Shown: in pieces, positions 45,732 to 53,016 of the stretch
Layout: every line of letters starts with the position of its first letter
Numbering within the stretch: position 1 is the stretch's first letter
Notes under the pieces: generated by a model
What the model was told of the DNA's origin: nothing
Database searches by the model: none
Seen by the model: the letters and a program-made list of their open reading frames with translations, nothing else
Source: Parasphingopyxis algicola
GTDB lineage: Bacteria; Pseudomonadota; Alphaproteobacteria; Sphingomonadales; Sphingomonadaceae
NCBI RefSeq assembly: GCF_013378075.1
Contig: NZ_CP051131.1
Coordinates: forward strand, 124,001-188,000
Length of the DNA: 64,000 nt
Reading direction: 5' to 3'
Position numbers and translations under genes: made by a program

Positions 45732-46137
45732 CCTCTTCTTCCCCCTGTTCGGCTTCCAGTTCAGCGATGAAAGCCTTGAGTTGTTCTATTTCGCGGGCCG
45801 ACACATCGTCGCGGCCCAGCGCATGCATGACGAGATCGGCTTTGGAATTGCCGAAAACGGTCCGAACGAGCCGATTCAGCAAGGTCGTTCGCGTTTCGGA
45901 TGCGGGTTGCGTCGCAACATAGTCGAACGACTTGCCCTTGCCCGGGATGCGATCGACAAGCCCCTTGTCGAGCATCCGCTGGAGCTGTTTGAGAACGGTC
46001 GTATAGCCGACGTCCCGGATCTGCCGGATCTCTTCATGCACGGTGCGCACGGAAACAGGCTGCCGCTCCCAGACTATCTGGAGGATTTCCGCTTCGGCCT
46101 CGGAAGGCGGGGGCAGGGTTGTATTACCGTCTGTCAT
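45721..46137 (-). CDS. BlaI/MecI/CopY family transcriptional repressor
   Basis: A 138-residue winged-helix protein: EAEILQIVWERQPVSVRTVHEEI, YTTVLKQLQRMLDKGLVDRI, KSFDYVATQ and C-terminal dimerisation helix. Repressors of this family are cleaved by the cognate M56 peptidase. ATG 46137 is used; GTG 46143 is also possible. Overlaps the peptidase gene by 11 bp, so one operon. Confidence 0.9.
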   Translation of the reverse strand: MTDGNTTLPPPSEAEAEILQIVWERQPVSVRTVHEEIRQIRDVGYTTVLKQLQRMLDKGLVDRIPGKGKSFDYVATQPASETRTTLLNRLVRTVFGNSKADLVMHALGRDDVSAREIEQLKAFIAELEAEQGEEEDAR

Positions 46138-46185
46138 AGACACGTTTCGCGCGCTTCCTTACCGATTCCGCGTATTTACGGCAAG

Positions 46186-46214
46186 TGTCGTTACTCAACT
46201 GTCGACCAACGACA
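46186..46214. promoter_or_regulatory. Inverted repeat between blaI-like gene and hrcA
   Basis: TGTCGTT-N15-AACGACA, perfect 7-bp arms, with a GTCGAC hexamer in the spacer. It lies 49 bp before the BlaI-type start and 71 bp before hrcA. TGTCG-type half sites fit a BlaI-family operator loosely. Confidence 0.45.
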
Positions 46215-46284
46215 TGCTGGGCACGACGAACGGCATGGTGGGGCGGGACTGGCGGTTTTGCCTTGGAGTTTCTACATCGCGCCC

Positions 46285-47328
46285 ATGGCCGGCCCGAATG
46301 TCACCGAATTGTCCGAACGTGCGCGCGACGTGTTTCGCACGGTGGTCGAGACATATCTGGACAGCGGCGAGCCGGTCGGATCGCGGACGATCTCGAAAAT
46401 GTCCGGCCTCAACCTGTCGCCGGCATCGATCCGCAACGTCATGCAGGATCTCGAAGAACTCAATCTGCTCGCCGCGCCGCATACCAGCGCCGGCCGCATG
46501 CCCACCGAAACGGGCCTGCGCCTTTTCGTCGACGGCATGATGCAGGCGGGACAGCTGACGGCTGCCGAACAGCAGGCGATCGAAGCGCAGATCGGCGGAG
46601 TGGGGCCGGTCGAGGAAGCGGTCGCCAATACGACGGCCGCGCTGTCCGGCCTCTCGGCCTGTGCGGGCCTCGTCCATGTGGCGAAGCGGGAACCCGTGCT
46701 GAACCAGTTCGGCTTCGTGTCGCTATCTGAAACCCAGGCGCTTGCCGTGCTCGTGGGCGGCGACGGCTCGGTCGAAAACCGGGTCGTCGATCTGCCGCAT
46801 CCGGTGCCGGCATCGACGCTCAACGAGGCGGCCAATTATGTCAGCCAGCGCCTGTCGGGCCTGACGCTCGAACAGGCCACAGCACGTCTCCAGGAAGAAA
46901 TCGGCCGCGGCAAGGCGGCGCTCGACGCGGCCGCGCAGGACCTCATCGCCCGCGGCCTTGCAACCTGGTCGCGCGACAACGCGTCGCGCCCTGTGCTGAT
47001 CGTCAGAGGACAGGCCAATCTGCTGGATGAAACAGCGGCGGCCGATCTCGATCGCGTCCGGCATTTGCTCGGTGAGCTGGAGGGTAAGGAAGAAATCGCC
47101 CAGCTGCTCGATCATGCGCGCGATGCCCGGGCCATGAAGATTTTCATCGGATCGGAGAACAAGCTCTTCGCGCTTTCCGGGTCCTCCGTCATCGCCGCGC
47201 CCTATCATGACGGGGACGGACAGGTGGTCGGCGTGGTCGGCGTAATCGGGCCGACACGCTTGAACTATGCGCGAGTCGTTCCCATGGTGGACTTCACTGC
47301 GAAAACCCTGTCGAAATTAGTGAGCTGA
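46285..47328 (+). CDS. hrcA: Heat-inducible transcription repressor HrcA
   Basis: A 347-residue HrcA: LSERARDVFRTVVETYLDSGEPVGSRTISK (N-terminal helix-turn-helix), LSPASIRNVMQDLEELNLL, HTSAGRMPTETGLRLFVDGM and C-terminal VVGVIGPTRLNYARVVPMVDF. It represses chaperone genes through CIRCE; I see no CIRCE in front of dnaK or hrcA here. Stop adjoins grpE ATG. Confidence 0.95.
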   Translation: MAGPNVTELSERARDVFRTVVETYLDSGEPVGSRTISKMSGLNLSPASIRNVMQDLEELNLLAAPHTSAGRMPTETGLRLFVDGMMQAGQLTAAEQQAIEAQIGGVGPVEEAVANTTAALSGLSACAGLVHVAKREPVLNQFGFVSLSETQALAVLVGGDGSVENRVVDLPHPVPASTLNEAANYVSQRLSGLTLEQATARLQEEIGRGKAALDAAAQDLIARGLATWSRDNASRPVLIVRGQANLLDETAAADLDRVRHLLGELEGKEEIAQLLDHARDARAMKIFIGSENKLFALSGSSVIAAPYHDGDGQVVGVVGVIGPTRLNYARVVPMVDFTAKTLSKLVS

Positions 47329-47934
47329 ATGAGAACAATGGACGGCGAAAAGACCGAAAAAACCGATAGCGAAACCCTTTCGGAAGAGGCCGAGGCCGAA
47401 CTGGCAGGCGTTCCCGAAAGCATGCGTGATACCGAAGGCGACGATAGCGAACCGCAATCGGACGCCGACCGGATTGCCGGGCTCGAAGAAGAGCTCGCCG
47501 CGGCGAAGCAGGAGGTCCTGTATGCCAAGGCCGAGGAGCAGAATACGCGCCGCAGGCTCGAACAGGAAAAGCAGAATGCCAGCGCCTATGCGGCGACCGG
47601 CTTCTCCCGCGATATCCTGTCCGTCGCGGACAATCTGGAACGCGCGCTCGACGCGATTCCGCAGGAATTGCGCGACGACGAGAAGTTCAAGGGGCTGGTG
47701 GCCGGGCTCGAAGCGACCGGACGCGAACTGGCGACCGTGTTCGGCAAGCATGGCATCGAACCGGTCGAAGCCGTTGGCCAGGAACTCGATCCGAACCGGC
47801 ATCAGGCGATGGTCGAGATTCCGAGCGACGAAGCCGAACCCGGTATCATCGTCCAGCAGATGCAGCGCGGCTACATGATCAAGGATCGGCTACTCCGCCC
47901 GGCGCTGGTCGGCGTGGCGAAAAAGCCGGACTAA
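47329..47934 (+). CDS. grpE: Nucleotide exchange factor GrpE
   Basis: A 201-residue GrpE. Acidic unstructured N-terminus, long coiled coil (about 45-95), and a C-terminal domain with VGQELDPNRHQAMVEIPSDE and VQQMQRGYMIKDRLLRPALVGVAK. Works with DnaK and DnaJ (encoded at 55-58 kb). Starts directly after the hrcA TGA; an ATG three codons on is possible. Stop is interleaved with the GNAT gene. Confidence 0.95.
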   Translation: MRTMDGEKTEKTDSETLSEEAEAELAGVPESMRDTEGDDSEPQSDADRIAGLEEELAAAKQEVLYAKAEEQNTRRRLEQEKQNASAYAATGFSRDILSVADNLERALDAIPQELRDDEKFKGLVAGLEATGRELATVFGKHGIEPVEAVGQELDPNRHQAMVEIPSDEAEPGIIVQQMQRGYMIKDRLLRPALVGVAKKPD

Positions 47935-48416
47935 AGCTCCATCACGAGCTGCGTATTGCATCGATTGTAGGGCGTCTGCCAAAATTCGTCGCGGTGGAGT
48001 TCACGGAAACCCGCCGAGCGATAGAGCCGGTTGGCGGCCGGCAGCCGGTCGCTGGTTTCGATCCATATCCCATCGGCGCCCATTGCCCGCGCCTCGTCGA
48101 GAAGCCGCGCCATCACCGCTCTGCCGATGCCGTGGCCGCGCATACCCTTTTTCGCCGCCATCTTGACGATCTCGACATAATATTCACCGGCCACCGGCTG
48201 GATATGGGCGGGAACAACCGCGCCGCAGCCGCAGACCTCGCCGTCGATTTCGGCGATCACGATCCGTCCGCCCTTGGCGATGATCGAGGCTTGGGGATCG
48301 TCGAGCTGCTGGCGATCCGAATCCTCGATCTCGAATTCCTCCTCGATCCAGGCGAGGTTGAGATCGGCAAAAGCCCGGCTATCGCTGGGCTCGAACGCGC
48401 GGATCAGCGGCGCCAT
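47931..48416 (-). CDS. GNAT family N-acetyltransferase
   Basis: A 161-residue GNAT protein. IRAFEPSDSRAFADLNLAWIEEEF start, VEIVKMAAKKGMRGHGIGRAVMARLLDEA (acetyl-CoA loop RGHGIG) and LYRSAGFRELHRDEF. Substrate unknown; similar proteins are annotated as related to phosphinothricin-type or protein acetyltransferases. ATG 48416. One base after the next gene's stop on the same strand. Confidence 0.88.
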   Translation of the reverse strand: MAPLIRAFEPSDSRAFADLNLAWIEEEFEIEDSDRQQLDDPQASIIAKGGRIVIAEIDGEVCGCGAVVPAHIQPVAGEYYVEIVKMAAKKGMRGHGIGRAVMARLLDEARAMGADGIWIETSDRLPAANRLYRSAGFRELHRDEFWQTPYNRCNTQLVMEL

Positions 48417-48417
48417 T

Positions 48418-49419
48418 TCATGCCGCGAGCGTGTAGCGGGATTCTCCGGGCCCGCGGCACATGCGCTTCGAGACCCGCGTTTCCTCGCCGCTGACGATGA
48501 CGACATCGGTGACATCCATGCAGCTGGCGCCATTGGGCTGCGAGGTGAGGGCGGTCACCGTCGACGACCCGGACACATCGGAGCGCGTCGGGCTGGCCCA
48601 GCTCGCGGTCGCGCCGACCTCTTCCTGCTGCGTCACCTCCTCGGTCGCTTCGGCCATCCGCTCCTGTTCTTCGGGCTCGAGCTGGCACGCAATCTCCGCG
48701 ACCAGCACGCCGGCAAACTGGCCGGCAATGAAACCGCCGACGGCGCCGATGCCGGCTGCGTCTCCCAGCACACCCCCCAGGATGCCCCCCAATATTCCCC
48801 CGCCGGCCCGTTCCGTATCGCAGGCGTTCTTGCCGTCCTCTTCTTCTTCGCGGCGAGCGCGCTGCTCCGTTCCGTCGGCGCGGTCGCGCTCGGCGGTTTC
48901 CGTCGTACGCTGATAATTGGCGCAGGTGCCGGAATAGCGGCAGAAACGCTCCTGGAGGAAGGCGCGGTCCTCCTGATAGCGCACCTCGATCTCCCGCGCG
49001 GTCGCCATGTGCCGGCCATCGGGATTCGAATCTTCATGCTCCTGGGTGATGGCGGCGAAGAACCCATCGGCCTGTTCCTGGGTGTAATCGAAATCGTTCA
49101 TCACCTGAGATTCGTAAAGCGCGGCGATCTGTTCCTGATGTTCGATCATGCGCAGGCGGAACGGCGCGAGCACTTCGGCATGATAGGCGTCGAGCCGTTC
49201 GATGCAGCGATTGGTCGCGTCTGCCTTGTCGAACGGTTCGTCCTGCCGGCGATAGTCGTAGCGGCAATCGGGATAGGTCGCCCCGCTCATGACGGGCGTT
49301 GCGGGGATTTCGGGCAGCGGCGGCGGGGGTGCGCGTTGCGCATCGGCCGCAAGCGGAATGACCGCCAATCCCGCCATGCCGATTATCGCCGCTATAAGTC
49401 TGTTCAAGCCCTTCGCCAT
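48418..49419 (-). CDS. Secreted protein with glycine-zipper segment, function unknown
   Basis: A 333-residue protein. Signal peptide MAKGLNRLIAAIIGMAGLAVIPLAADA, an N-terminal domain with PDCRYDYRRQDEPFDKADATNRCIERLDAYHAEVLAPFR (two cysteines), a charged linker, then GGGILGGILGGVLGDAAGIGAVGGFIAGQFAGVLVAEIAC, a glycine zipper that likely inserts in a membrane, and a C-terminal part with SCMDVTDVVIVSGEETRVSKRMCRG, similar to the surface-antigen end of other envelope proteins. GGGGG SD; ATG 49419. No function known. Confidence 0.75.
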   Translation of the reverse strand: MAKGLNRLIAAIIGMAGLAVIPLAADAQRAPPPPLPEIPATPVMSGATYPDCRYDYRRQDEPFDKADATNRCIERLDAYHAEVLAPFRLRMIEHQEQIAALYESQVMNDFDYTQEQADGFFAAITQEHEDSNPDGRHMATAREIEVRYQEDRAFLQERFCRYSGTCANYQRTTETAERDRADGTEQRARREEEEDGKNACDTERAGGGILGGILGGVLGDAAGIGAVGGFIAGQFAGVLVAEIACQLEPEEQERMAEATEEVTQQEEVGATASWASPTRSDVSGSSTVTALTSQPNGASCMDVTDVVIVSGEETRVSKRMCRGPGESRYTLAA

Positions 49420-49458
49420 CGTCACCCCCACTCCGGTCGGCAATTTGTAGCCGCCAAC

Positions 49459-49487
49459 GGCCCGCCGGGCAATGATCCCGGCGGGCC
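49459..49487 (-). terminator. Strong GC-rich hairpin after the IDO gene
   Basis: Perfect 11-bp stem GGCCCGCCGGG / CCCGGCGGGCC with a 7-nt loop, 16 bp past the IDO stop. Without U-run. Confidence 0.6.
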
Positions 49488-49502
49488 GCGCGCGGGACAG
49501 AA

Positions 49503-50660
49503 TCAGACCAGCTGGGCGCGATTCTCGTCGCGATGCTTTTTCAGATATTTCATGAACGGCGTGCCGCCGGTGCCGACATCGACGTCGTTGCCGGCGCCCG
49601 AGGCCACCTGTTTGTTGATATAGCTGGCCGCATATTCGAGATGGCGCGTCCGGAACCGGGCGACCTGCTCGACACAGGCATTGAACGCATCCTTGACGCC
49701 GCTCGACTGCTGTTTGGCGAAGGCGCGCAACCGGCTGGCTTCGGCGAGGTCCTCGATGAAGCGGCGGTGCGGTATCGGGCGGTAGGGATGCAGTTCGGCC
49801 AGGAATTCGCGCAGCGCGTCATTTTCATGGGTGACGTTGAACAATGCGTCCATTGCCGGAACGATCGACGACTGCGACCCGGTTTGGCCGCGAAAGGCCT
49901 GTGGCTTTCCGCCATAGCGTTCGACGCCTTCATAGATAATGCCCTCTGGCGTGGCGGGGTTGTTCTTCCAGCCATGGATGTAGGGACGGACGCGCTGGTA
50001 ATAGATATGGGGCTCGCAGCGTTCGGGCATACGGTCGAAATGCGCATTGATCCGGTCCCAGACCGTGTTCATCGTCTGGAGCAGCGTTTCGACGCGCCCG
50101 GCGTCGCCATCGTCCGCCGCTGCAACGATTTCGGTCGCAAGTTCGAGCGCCCGCCCGGCTTCGGCTTCGATCGCCACATGGATCAGGACGAACCAGTTTT
50201 CGTCCATGCCGCCGAGGAAGTTCTGGCGCATCGCGATATTGTCGAGCGCGATCGGCGCCGACTTGTCGAGCCGATACCAGTTGTCGAGTACATAGCCGGA
50301 ATAGGGCAGCAGGGGTGCCTGGCCCAGTTTCTCGGCAAGCGCATCGATCGGCACGGCGAGCATGGCCGGCAATACAGTCGGTGCAGAATCTTCCCCCCAC
50401 ACATAGGCCTGCACGAGGAACGAATAGCGCACCATCGCGACGCGGATCTGCGCGTCGCTGGCCTCCGCCAGAAAGGCCGTCATGTCTGGCTGCGGTAGCT
50501 GTTCGAGCCAGTGCCGGGCCCGGCCGGTGGTGAGGATCGCGGAAAGCGTGTTTGCCGCTTCGACGATCGTATCGAATTCTGGTGGAAGGGAGATTTCGTC
50601 AATCTCGAAATCGGAAAGATAGCCGCGCTCCCGCGACATGCCGTAGGTTGAAAGCTCCAT
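49503..50660 (-). CDS. Indoleamine 2,3-dioxygenase family protein
   Basis: A 385-residue heme protein. Family blocks: SGYVLDNWYRLDKS, IRPYIHGWKN-like VRPYIHGWKNNPATPEGIIYEGV, GQTGSQSSIVPAMD, FNACVEQVARFRTRHLEYAASYI with the probable proximal heme ligand His340, and GTGGTPFMKYLKKHRDEN near the end. IDO opens the indole ring of tryptophan to N-formylkynurenine. Bacterial members may use other indoles. No kynurenine-pathway genes are adjacent in the window. ATG 50660. Confidence 0.85.
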   Translation of the reverse strand: MELSTYGMSRERGYLSDFEIDEISLPPEFDTIVEAANTLSAILTTGRARHWLEQLPQPDMTAFLAEASDAQIRVAMVRYSFLVQAYVWGEDSAPTVLPAMLAVPIDALAEKLGQAPLLPYSGYVLDNWYRLDKSAPIALDNIAMRQNFLGGMDENWFVLIHVAIEAEAGRALELATEIVAAADDGDAGRVETLLQTMNTVWDRINAHFDRMPERCEPHIYYQRVRPYIHGWKNNPATPEGIIYEGVERYGGKPQAFRGQTGSQSSIVPAMDALFNVTHENDALREFLAELHPYRPIPHRRFIEDLAEASRLRAFAKQQSSGVKDAFNACVEQVARFRTRHLEYAASYINKQVASGAGNDVDVGTGGTPFMKYLKKHRDENRAQLV

Positions 50661-50768
50661 CTATGTCTCTTGGTCCCGGGCGCGGGTTGGGCCGCCCGGT
50701 GCATGGCCGGATCGTTACGCCCGCCGATGCAATTATTCAAGCGCGATGCCGTAGCGTCAGGCAGGCCC

Positions 50769-50838
50769 AGTTGACACTGGTTGACACAGGCCGGGGGTCG
50801 CCGGGGCTATTTGCCGCTTAAGTTGACAAAGTGGACAC
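50769..50838 (+). repeat. TTGACAC direct repeats
   Basis: GTTGACACTG followed directly by GTTGACACAG, then a GTTGACA-containing copy about 50 bp on. Two copies in tandem and one diverged; could be operator half-sites or promoter -35 boxes in series. Confidence 0.55.
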
Positions 50839-50978
50839 GCAGCGTTGCTTGCGCGCGCAATTTAATTTCCCACACAGCCGGCCTGCACAGCTGGAAAGTC
50901 ACGAAGGTCACACACTCGGAGGGCCCAGAACCTCTCGCTCCGGCGAGCGGAAACGGTGGGGTGGCGGACGGGGTCAAA

Positions 50979-50994
50979 GAGCCTCGCGAGGCTC
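50979..50994. repeat. Perfect 16-bp palindrome
   Basis: GAGCCTCGCGAGGCTC, self-complementary with no spacer, in the spacer between the IDO and restriction genes. Use as a protein site or as a methylation target is unknown. Confidence 0.6.
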
Positions 50995-51143
50995 GGGACT
51001 CGGCGGCGCCATGGTGAGGGAGGTTTTCCTATTTTGCGAGGGAAATCGTATTTGGGGGATTTGGTACACTGTCAACGTAATTTCCTGCCCTCCAAAGACC
51101 CTAGGGAAACCGCTAGGAAACAGTTTCGTCCGGTCCGCTTCAC

Positions 51144-51857
51144 TCATGCGAAGCGCTTGTCGTATTCTTGGGATATCCGGATAAGCGCTGCTCCGTATTC
51201 ATTCGTGACTAGTTGCGCATTCGCCCATGCGAAGTCATGTGGCGGCTGGTTCGTCGCGATGAAAGGCAGTATAATCAACTCGTCGTAGAGCTGTTCAATT
51301 CGCTGCCGGACACGGCGCTGGGCCTCATCGTATTCTTGAATTGGATGCCGATACGTGGCCGAACCGTCCGTAAGGTACGTCCGATCTTTCTCATAGGAAA
51401 GGTACTCGGGAGCCTGATTCACCCCAACTACTGCGATGCAAATCGGATCGCCTCCGAACGACCGGAACACCCGCGCCTGATTCTCTAGGTCAGACAAAAC
51501 TCGATCAACTTGCTTTATCATTGCCTTTGCAAGAATTTTCGTCTCGACACCAATCTCAATGTTGGCAATTGGGCCGCGAGAGACATTGAAATCGGGGACT
51601 GTCTCAGGGTCGAGATGGGGCAACAGCTCACCTAGACTGCCGTCTCCGCGCCTATTCTTTCTGCCCGTGATCAGGTTCTTGGTGTTGATGACGCGCGACC
51701 CAGATTTGGCGCGCGAAACGTATTTCTTCGAGCGGCCCAGGTCGAGAAGGTCCTCATACAATTCGAGAGCAACCTTGTCGCCGTTAGTGGAGGCCCGGTG
51801 ACGATAGACTGCGCCATCAAATAGCCCGCGAAACTTGTTCAGAAGCTTGTAAGTCAC
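51144..51857 (-). CDS. Probable type II restriction endonuclease, PD-(D/E)XK type
   Basis: A 237-residue protein with no family I can name. It has a PD-(D/E)XK-like core: Pro88-Asp89 in ETVPDF followed 16 residues later by Glu105-Thr-Lys107 in IEIGVETKIL. N-terminal DLLDLGRSKKYVSRAKSGSR and C-terminal region have no clear motif. Starts with GTG 51857, inside the last 41 bp of the methyltransferase gene, with a GGGGA SD; no ATG comes early. Genetic linkage to the methyltransferase makes it the likely partner nuclease. Base composition here is visibly lower in GC than neighbours, a sign of transfer. Recognition site unknown. Confidence 0.72.
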   Translation of the reverse strand: MTYKLLNKFRGLFDGAVYRHRASTNGDKVALELYEDLLDLGRSKKYVSRAKSGSRVINTKNLITGRKNRRGDGSLGELLPHLDPETVPDFNVSRGPIANIEIGVETKILAKAMIKQVDRVLSDLENQARVFRSFGGDPICIAVVGVNQAPEYLSYEKDRTYLTDGSATYRHPIQEYDEAQRRVRQRIEQLYDELIILPFIATNQPPHDFAWANAQLVTNEYGAALIRISQEYDKRFA

Positions 51858-52863
51858 CGTGTCCCCGGCTCATATTTTGTTTTCGAGTGCGATGCTGTAG
51901 CAACTTGGCCTCGACTGCTCCAGTCTCTCGCTTCGCGGCGATTACCTTCTCCAGATTGCGTTGCGCGATTTCGATGTAAGTTGGCTCGATATCGAGGCTG
52001 ATCGAGTTTCGGCCGGATACGACGGCGGCAACGCTGGTACTACCCGTCCCACCGAAAGGGTCGAGGACAGTGTCCCCGGCGAACGAGAACATACGGATCA
52101 GCCGCTCGGCGAGCGCTGGCGGGTAAGGTGCAGGGTGCCCGGCCCGTGTCGATGCGCCGCGAATGTCTGTCCAGACACTGCGCCACCAAGCCTGCATCTC
52201 TTCCTTGGTCAGCATCGAGAGCGCCTTTTGAAGCGGCTCGACCTTGCGGTATTCGCCGCCCTTCCGCATAAAGAGGATGTACTCAATATCGTTTTTGACC
52301 ACTGCTCCCGGCTGATAGGGCTTGCCGTAGAAACCCGCCCCGTTTCCAGCAGCCTCGGTTACGCCGTTCGCAATCTTGTGCCACAGTATCGGGGTGAGCA
52401 CGTCGAGGCCTAGCGAGCGCGATCGCACCTGAATGTCGGCATGTAGCGGCATTACATAATGCCGGCCGCCCCTCTTGCGGGGCACGCAGACATCGCCCAC
52501 GACACAGACGACACGACCGCCAGGGACAAGCACCCGCTCGCATTCACCCCAAACCTTGTCGAGCTCGACCAGGAACTCCTCATAGTCTTCGAGGTCGCCG
52601 AGCTGGCCGCGCGATCCTTCATACTGCTTCAGCGTCCAGTATGGCGGCGAGGTGACTATGAGATGCACCGATTTGTCCGCGATACTGTTTAGATCGCGGG
52701 CGTCGGCGAGCCCGAGCTGGTGAGTCGTCTTGTTGTAGGGGGACGGCCAAACAACCCGACGGAAATGCTCATTCGCCGCGCGAAAAATCTTCAAAGCCTC
52801 GGAGCTGTTGTCGGCCTTTGGGAGCTCGAAATTCTCACCGTGCAGCTTGAATACGCGCGCCAT
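51817..52863 (-). CDS. DNA methyltransferase, type II, beta-class (N4-cytosine or N6-adenine)
   Basis: A 348-residue amino-methyltransferase. Catalytic motif IV TSPPYW (71-76) precedes SAM-binding motif I DPFGGTGST (268-276), the beta-class order; Ser-Pro-Pro-Tyr favours N4-cytosine but does not exclude N6-adenine. Between them lies the target recognition region (about 130-230) with GGRHYVMPLHADIQVRSR and GNGAGFYGKPYQPG. ATG 52863 has a CGGAG SD. First gene of the two-gene operon, with the nuclease translated after it, the order that protects the host. No controller gene is seen. Confidence 0.88.
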   Translation of the reverse strand: MARVFKLHGENFELPKADNSSEALKIFRAANEHFRRVVWPSPYNKTTHQLGLADARDLNSIADKSVHLIVTSPPYWTLKQYEGSRGQLGDLEDYEEFLVELDKVWGECERVLVPGGRVVCVVGDVCVPRKRGGRHYVMPLHADIQVRSRSLGLDVLTPILWHKIANGVTEAAGNGAGFYGKPYQPGAVVKNDIEYILFMRKGGEYRKVEPLQKALSMLTKEEMQAWWRSVWTDIRGASTRAGHPAPYPPALAERLIRMFSFAGDTVLDPFGGTGSTSVAAVVSGRNSISLDIEPTYIEIAQRNLEKVIAAKRETGAVEAKLLQHRTRKQNMSRGHGDLQASEQVSRAI

Positions 52864-52894
52864 GCCGAGCTCCGTTCTCGTTTCATTCCACTCC

Positions 52895-52922
52895 GGAATA
52901 GCGGATTACGGCCTCGCGTCAA
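52895..52922 (-). promoter_or_regulatory. Putative promoter of the restriction-modification operon
   Basis: On the minus strand TTGACG (52917-52922) and TATTCC (52895-52900), spacer 16, 32 bp before the methyltransferase start. Confidence 0.4.
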
Positions 52923-53016
52923 AGCGCGAACCGCAATTTTGTCCCCGACTGTTTCCAAAGAGCATTACAGAGCGCTTCGGCGACAGTTCACAAATCCCCA
53001 AATTGCCCAATTCCCG

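Larger units (their letters stand above)
50661..51143. other. 483-bp intergenic region with short direct repeats and a palindrome
   Basis: No ORF with coding character. Contains TTGACAC twice in a 10-bp period (about 50770-50788), a further GTTGACAAAGTGGACAC at 50822-50838, and a perfect 16-bp palindrome GAGCCTCGCGAGGCTC at 50979-50994. Also CTAGG-AAAC twice near 51101-51120. Lies between the IDO gene and the restriction gene. Confidence 0.6.

Noticed and set aside
46144-46284. CIRCE element before hrcA, and likewise before dnaK (55065-55230)
   Set aside because: No TTAGCACTC-N9-GAGTGCTAA or near match seen. The inverted repeat at 46186-46214 has different arms.
50769-50838. Iterons of a replication origin
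   Set aside because: Only two exact copies, no rep or parA gene nearby.
50661-53016. Integrative element carrying the restriction-modification genes
   Set aside because: No integrase, transposase, tRNA gene or flanking direct repeat was found, so only gene gain by composition is claimed.
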